Source: Akebia trifoliata (Eukaryota > Streptophyta > Magnoliopsida > Ranunculales > Lardizabalaceae). Taken from it: a DNA stretch of 64,000 bases. Position numbers and translations under genes: made by a program. Location of the stretch: contig CM030705.1 of NCBI GenBank assembly GCA_017979445.1, forward strand, positions 8,940,679 to 9,004,678, in the 5' to 3' direction. The notes beneath the pieces are model-generated. The model made no database searches, was not told the origin of the DNA, and worked only from the letters and a program-made list of their open reading frames with translations. The number at the start of each line of letters is the position of its first letter. Position 1 is the first letter of the stretch. Of this stretch, positions 58,880 through 64,000 are shown in pieces.

Positions 58880-60539
58880 ATGGATTCTGATCAAGGAAAG
58901 CTGTTTGTTGGAGGAATCTCATGGGAAACCAGTGAAGATACCCTGAAAGATCACTTTAACAAGTATGGAGAGGTTGTGGAATCCGTGATCATTAAAGACA
59001 GAATCACAGGGAATGCAAGAGGGTTTGGGTTTGTTCTGTTCTCAGATCCATCTGTAGCTGAGAAAGCCCTTCAAGACAAGCATGTTATACTAGGAAGAAC
59101 GGTTTGTCCAAAACCCATCTCTCAATCTTCTATACAACTTCATGTTTTTTCAAGAAAAGATAGGATTTTTTAAGTTCATTATAGGTTTTTTTGTTTTTCT
59201 GGGTTCTTTCTTTCTTTCATGAAAAGGTAGATTTTTAAGCTTATTGTGGGTTTTGTTTCTGGGTAAGAGAGATTTTTTAAGATAATTGTTGTTTTTGTTT
59301 TCTGGGTTCTTTCTTTCTTTAAAGAGAAAATAGATTTTTAAGCTTATTGTGGTTTTGTTTTCTGGGTTCTTTCTTTCAAGAAAAGGTAGATTTTTAAGTT
59401 TAATCTGGGTTTTGTTTTCTGGGTTCTTTCTTTCTTTCAAGAACATATACATGTTCAAGCTTATTTGTTTTCTGGGTTGTTTCTTTCTTTATTTCCTCCC
59501 CCCCCCCCCCCCCCCCCCTTTTTTTTTTTTTTAATTTGGTTTGATTATATTTTAATAGGTAGAAGTGAAAAGAGCAGTACCCAGAGGTGAACAACAACAA
59601 AACCAACACCACAACCCCTATCAACAACAGGATAAGGAGTCCACTAAGAATAATAGTAATGGTGATGCTAATAACAATAATCAGGTTAGGACTAAGAAGA
59701 TTTTTGTAGGGGGTTTAGCTGCTAGCCTAACTGAAGAGGAGTTCAAGGGTTATTTTGAGAAATTTGGTAACATTACAGATGTTGTTGTGATGTATGATAG
59801 TACAACTCAAAGACCTAGGGGTTTCGGCTTCATTACGTTTGATTCAGAGGAAGCTGTGGAGAATGTGATGCAGAAGAGTTTCCATGAGTTGAATGACAAG
59901 CTTGTAGAGGTCAAGAGGGCTGTGCCCAAAGACGGGAGTAATGGAGGTAACAATGGAAGCTACAGCAATAACAACTATAATATGAGAATGGGGACAGGAA
60001 GGGGGTCCTTTTCGGGGAGTTATCAAGGAGGGATTTATATGCCGTACAGTCCCAGGTATGGGGCTTACCCGGGTTATGCATCTCCAACGCTTCCAGGTTA
60101 TGGAAATGTGGCAGTGTACCCTTATGGTGCAGCCCCATATCGAGGATATTACATCGGAGTATATGGAGGAATGCCTTACGGGGTTCCTTCATTTGTGGTT
60201 CCAAGGAGTCCTTGGAATGGCCCAGGAATGGTTGGTCCCAGACGGAGCCCGGTGCCTTATGGAAATGGGGTAGTCTATACTGGCTACATGAATGGTGGTG
60301 TTAGTGGTGCCATGGATATGTCGGGTGGTGATTATCGTGGGATCATGGAGACTTCTGTTGATGAGAAACAAAGTCAGGGTGATGGCGGTGATGCACAAAC
60401 GCTAGCTGGTACCACACTGCCGAATGCCAATGGTGGAAGTTTGAATGACGTTTCTTCAGGTCTCATGGGAAGCTATGGTGATGGTGGTGGCAAGCAGGAT
60501 CAGAGGTGTCCCGATGAACAGTTTAGACCTGACCCATAA
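58880..60539 (+). CDS. RNP1: hnRNP 1-like protein with two RRM domains
   Basis: Nuclear or nucleo-cytoplasmic RNA-binding protein of the plant hnRNP A/B (Musashi-like) type, expected to act in mRNA processing or stability. Exons 58880-59101 and 59559-60539 join in frame (ACG|GT...AG|GTA) to give 400 aa. RRM1: RNP2 LFVGGI at residues 8-13, RNP1 RGFGFVLF at 47-54. A Gln/Asn-rich linker (85-116) follows VKRAVPRGE. RRM2: RNP2 IFVGGL at 122-127, RNP1 RGFGFITF at 161-168. The C-terminal half is rich in Gly, Tyr and Pro (YGAYPGY, YPYGAAPYRGYY), a likely disordered region. The start MDSDQGKLFVGG matches the usual start of this family. The symbol follows the Arabidopsis relative known to me and orthology is not proven. 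Confidence 0.94.
59170..59495. repeat. Minisatellite in the hnRNP intron
   Basis: About five imperfect units of ~55-70 bp, each with TTCTGGGTTCTTTCTTTC, then AAGAAAAGGTAGATTTTTAA or a variant, then GCTTATTGTGG. They fill most of the 457-bp intron (59102-59558). Confidence 0.85.
59498..59532. repeat. C21-T14 homopolymer junction in the hnRNP intron
   Basis: Twenty-one C followed by fourteen T, ending about 26 bases before the 3' splice site. It extends the polypyrimidine tract. Length may be misread in assembly because homopolymers are error-prone. Confidence 0.8.
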
Positions 60540-60740
60540 TTCTGGTTGAATTTCATTGCATGCCTTTAGCAGCATGATCATGTGAGGTCAGTAAATTTTT
60601 ATACTGACTGGGATGGAGCCGTTAATTTATTTGTTCAAAGGTCTCACCATTTTATGTCATTGTTTTCTTCAGTCATTGTCAGTCCGTGATGCAGTCTTCT
60701 CTTGTAATATAACTGCTTAAAATTTCAAAATTTTTCCCCA
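60540..60740 (+). other. Probable 3' UTR of the hnRNP gene
   Basis: Follows the TAA stop at 60537-60539. A TGTAATATAAC stretch near 60702 and an A+T-rich stretch near 60715-60760 are plausible plant poly(A) signals. The end point is a guess. Confidence 0.4.
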
Positions 60741-60744
60741 TTTT

Positions 60745-61460
60745 TTATTTTTAAATAAGGTATGAGACAATGGGATTTGAGTTGTCAACTTGGTATGTAT
60801 TTAAATGCATGGTTGTTACTTGTTACTCTTTTGTGTGGGTTATTTATTATCTCTGAATATTGGTTGATTTTGAAACCTAGTGGAAGGAGAACCTCATCGA
60901 ATAAATAAGCTTTCAACCATAGCTTGCAATGTCTTTGTGAATTAATTAATTGGGTTCCAATGGGTTTCAAATTGTTTGTTTGGTTCTATCGCTTCTTGTT
61001 TTAACAGCAAAAGCAATAACTTTGCAGCTATGTTTTCTGTTCCATTGCATTCCTTCATGTTGGTACTTTCCCGGAAAATTTCTTGATTTTTCTCACTGCA
61101 CAAACTCTCTTTGAGGGTTCAAAGAGTTTCCATTTTAAGTGTTTGAATTTTTTTATTTCATAACATTTAGGATATCTGTCTTGTGGACTACGAGGATTAT
61201 TAGCCCAGGGCTAGTAAAAGTCATATTAGGCTTTCAACTTGGGTGGTTGAGATCTCCTCAACAGATATTTTTCATCTCATGAATATAACTCTGCCCGATC
61301 AGTTGTCTTTGTCTAGATACTCATCAAACAAGCATGTTGTTTATAGATAATTCCTCATCATTTCATCTAACTTCTTATGAGAATGTGATCAATGGTTCCT
61401 GTGATTGGATTGATTCGTTCCTCTACGTATGAGAGAGATCAAAAGTTTCCTTATGACCAA
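60745..61460. other. Spacer after the hnRNP gene
   Basis: A+T-rich, no coding or repeat pattern recognised. Confidence 0.4.
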
Positions 61461-61465
61461 GGTAT

Positions 61466-62283
61466 TAAATTTTGATTTCGGTTAGTCTGGAAATGGAACA
61501 TTTCGATTGGTGTGGAAATGAATACAATTTTTGGGAATGATCGAAATATTGAAGAAATTTTCATTGAACCCACAGGAAATGATAAAATAGGCATTAAAAC
61601 AAACTCATTAAGTCATCAAAATACAATTAACTACCATATGGAGTGTGAAATTGAATATCGACAACATTTTGTTACGTATACGCACATGTATTGAGAGGTT
61701 GACAGTGGAAATAAGAATAATAATGTTGCATTAACAACATACAATCTAACATGTAAAACATTAAAATGAAAAAAACTATTAATTATTGCATTCATGCATT
61801 ATTATATTTCTTTTATTTATTTTTAATAAGTATATGAATAAATTGCTAATGTATCCAACTAATCGAAACATAGTTGATTGTATGCGTGCTTATATAAATG
61901 TATTAATATTCTTAGAATATATTAAAATAAAATGATATAGATAACGAATTAATCATAATTCATTTATTAATGGATGAATGTTATATGCAATTTTTATTAG
62001 TAATTACTAAATACTACGTGTAATTTATAAGTTCTTTCTAAAAGCAATTATAAATTGTTTTCAAAAAAAGAATATTTTGGTCGAAATTTACTACTCATCG
62101 AAATATTGCATTTTTATACCTAAGATTTGATAATTTCGGTCGAAGTTCACTATTCAGCGAAATATTTCGTAAAATGAATAGTGATTTATATCAAAATATA
62201 TACAAAAAGAAACTGTTGGTTAAATTTCGTGTCGGAACATGTGGAAATGGAAATATTTCGTGGAAATATGTCGAAATTTAATA
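61466..62283. mobile_element. Non-autonomous inverted-repeat transposon, copy 2
   Basis: The same family as 13206-13970 but in reverse orientation. It shares GGTATTAAATTT ends, CATTTCCAC and GGAAATATTTC motifs, CACTATTCA(T/G) and CATATTTCCACGAAATATTT-type sequence near the second end. Flanks TTATGACCA and TTGTGACTA suggest an eroded ~9-bp duplication. Non-coding. Confidence 0.7.
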
Positions 62284-62299
62284 CTATACTTGTGACTAT

Positions 62300-62930
62300 T
62301 CGTTAGCTTTCTGTTTTCTTAATAAAGAATCGTGCATTTAAATTGGTTTTCAGCAAAAAATCCAAAACAATCCATGTATTTTAGTCGTAAATAAGTCTGC
62401 ATCCATCTTGTTAACTTATTTTGATTCCTGAAAAATTGATCATGCTTCATACCCGACTACCCTTTGAAAGAAACCAGACCATAAATTTATGTCATCCTGA
62501 TATTTCCTATTTATAGGTCAATAATGGATGGATGGAACTCAGTTGCTGTTTTGATTGTGTGATTGATTTCTTGGTGGTAAAATGTCTGCTTTGCTCCTAT
62601 TCATTTATGTTCTCAGCTCAGTGATATATTAGCAGATTTGAGATGTTCCTTGTTACCATCCTCTATTCTAGTGAGTAATGACACCTGTTTTGAATTAATT
62701 CCAAGGGGAGGTCATAAATTCTTGGATTGATGTATGCCACATTGTTCTTGCACAACAATTAGAAAAGTAAGTATTACTAACGACAAAATCTTCTTAAGGT
62801 AGGCTTTTATTAACATAGGCTATATGTCAAGGGCTTGGCTTACAAATTAGGTTTCCCCTTCCACTAAGTTCTAGAGAAGCTAAAAGCATCTAGAAGACCC
62901 TGAAAGGTTTTCGCGTACCATAATTATTTT
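62300..62930. other. Spacer, no feature recognised
   Basis: No open frame of note, no repeat structure and no RNA gene pattern. Confidence 0.4.
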
Positions 62931-62934
62931 ATAG

Positions 62935-63180
62935 TGACATATATTGCCTAATATCCTACTATAGTAGGTGTGTTCTCGAGAGTTACTCTGGAATGTTCTA
63001 GTGTTGGTGGAGTTTTCTAGAGTGTTCTCCCAAGTCTATATAAGTGGGGAGTCACCACATTTATAACACAGCTTGATGAGTGTGAGTAAAGCTTCAAGAG
63101 TGAAACTCGAAAATGTGGGGATATTGTATTTTGTGGGTGAGTGAGTGCCTTGGAGAGTTGAAGGTACTCCTAAGACTCAT
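62935..63180 (+). repeat. LTR-like fragment
   Basis: GTTCTCGAGAGTTACTCTGG and TTCTAGAGTGTTCTCC are followed by TCTATATAAGTGGGGAG (TATA-like, about 63035) and a transcript-like region. This resembles the promoter half of a plant LTR. No partner LTR or primer-binding site was identified. Confidence 0.3.
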
Positions 63181-64000
63181 TAGAGGAGGTAGACTTGAGC
63201 TGCACGGTGGGGATTTTGGTTCCAAGTGTTGCATGTACTAGGTCGGTGATAGCTGTTCCATGGGAGGTTTTGGTTTCTTAATGATTTATTATGGTCAGGA
63301 AGGAATCCTAACGGTTTAGAATTTGAGAAGGCTGATATGTGGGGGGTCACCCTGGAGTGGGTATACAGCCTTGCAAGTCCAACACCACCTGAATGATATG
63401 ACACAGATTTGTGTGCAATAGGGCATCCTTGGATCAAGGTGGTTGCATGAACTTCTAGTGTTGGTGGGTGTAATCATCTGTAAGACCCATGGAGGATTGT
63501 ACACTGCTTATTCGATATGGGGGAGACGATGCTAAGACTAGGATTGAGAAAGCGAACTGGGTATTTCCTCTGGACGTAAATGGCTGTTATTTTTCTTGTT
63601 TGGCATTAGAGAATGCAATGTGGTGGTTTGGAGCAGCAGGTCTTTATAGTAACACCATTAAATACACTTTTTTTCTTAGGTTTCCGTGAATGTGGTGGAC
63701 AAGAGAGTTCCAATCACAAAATGCTGAGTTCATCATTGAATGCTTGATATCGGCACCCAAGGAGTAGCTTGCTTTATTTTGAATGCCTGAACTATATATT
63801 TATGAGAAAGAACTTGACATAAGGTATGCCAGCGACCAAGACTCGTGTCTTGATACTGATTAGTTGGAAGGAAGTCTATCCAATTAATATAAATCCAAAA
63901 GCTTAGGAATTTAAATGGTTTTTTTTGTTGTTGTTGGAAGTTTAGTATGTGATTTAAAAACATGATGATGGAGCTCCTTTTTAGAAAAAAGAAACTTTAA
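63181..64000. other. Right-hand end of window, no gene recognised
   Basis: More G+C-rich between 63180 and 63500 than the surrounding DNA, with short open frames on both strands but no conserved motif. It could be the body of the element whose LTR-like start lies at 62935. Confidence 0.4.

Noticed and set aside
59150..59458. 102-codon minus-strand repeat protein (ERKNPENK repeats)
   Set aside because: It is a translation of the intronic minisatellite. The repeat is in the DNA and there is no sign of a gene.

Overview
This is nuclear DNA from a flowering plant, probably a dicot. It is A+T-rich, its genes have GT-AG introns, and three conserved plant genes sit in a large transposon-filled background. 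The sequence does not fix the order or family. I saw no bacterial, viral or organellar gene set, no CRISPR array and no operon.

Layout. (1) 1-19560, minus strand: a PRP40A-type pre-mRNA-processing protein. Its 5' non-coding exon lies near 19.5 kb, the start codon at 15171, and 26 coding exons (871 codons) run leftwards until the window cuts off the charged C-terminal tail. Its long introns hold at least five LINE fragments, a 0.77-kb inverted-repeat transposon and other debris. (2) 19561-24951: spacer with one good Harbinger-type MITE. (3) 24952-29356, minus strand: a complete four-exon growth-regulating factor (GRF, 586 aa) with QLQ and WRC domains and a bulged miR396 site. (4) 29570-58400: about 29 kb without a supportable protein gene. 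It holds SINEs with target-site duplications, hAT-like, Mutator-like and other foldback elements, a possible large non-coding retroelement, and a striking family of nested-palindrome elements that sit in (TA)n tracts and cluster at 42.06-43.87 kb. (5) 58880-60539, plus strand: a complete two-exon, two-RRM hnRNP-like RNA-binding protein (400 aa). Its intron carries a minisatellite and a 21-base C run. (6) 60540-64000: 3' UTR and spacer, including a second copy of the element found in a PRP40A intron.

The three genes are independent loci. PRP40A and the hnRNP act in RNA processing and RNA binding, and the GRF is a transcription factor of growing tissue under miR396 control. The least explained material is the transposon layer, above all the nested-palindrome family and the long-arm foldbacks. 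All exon joins were worked out by hand from frame, splice sites and family similarity, with no transcript or database support.
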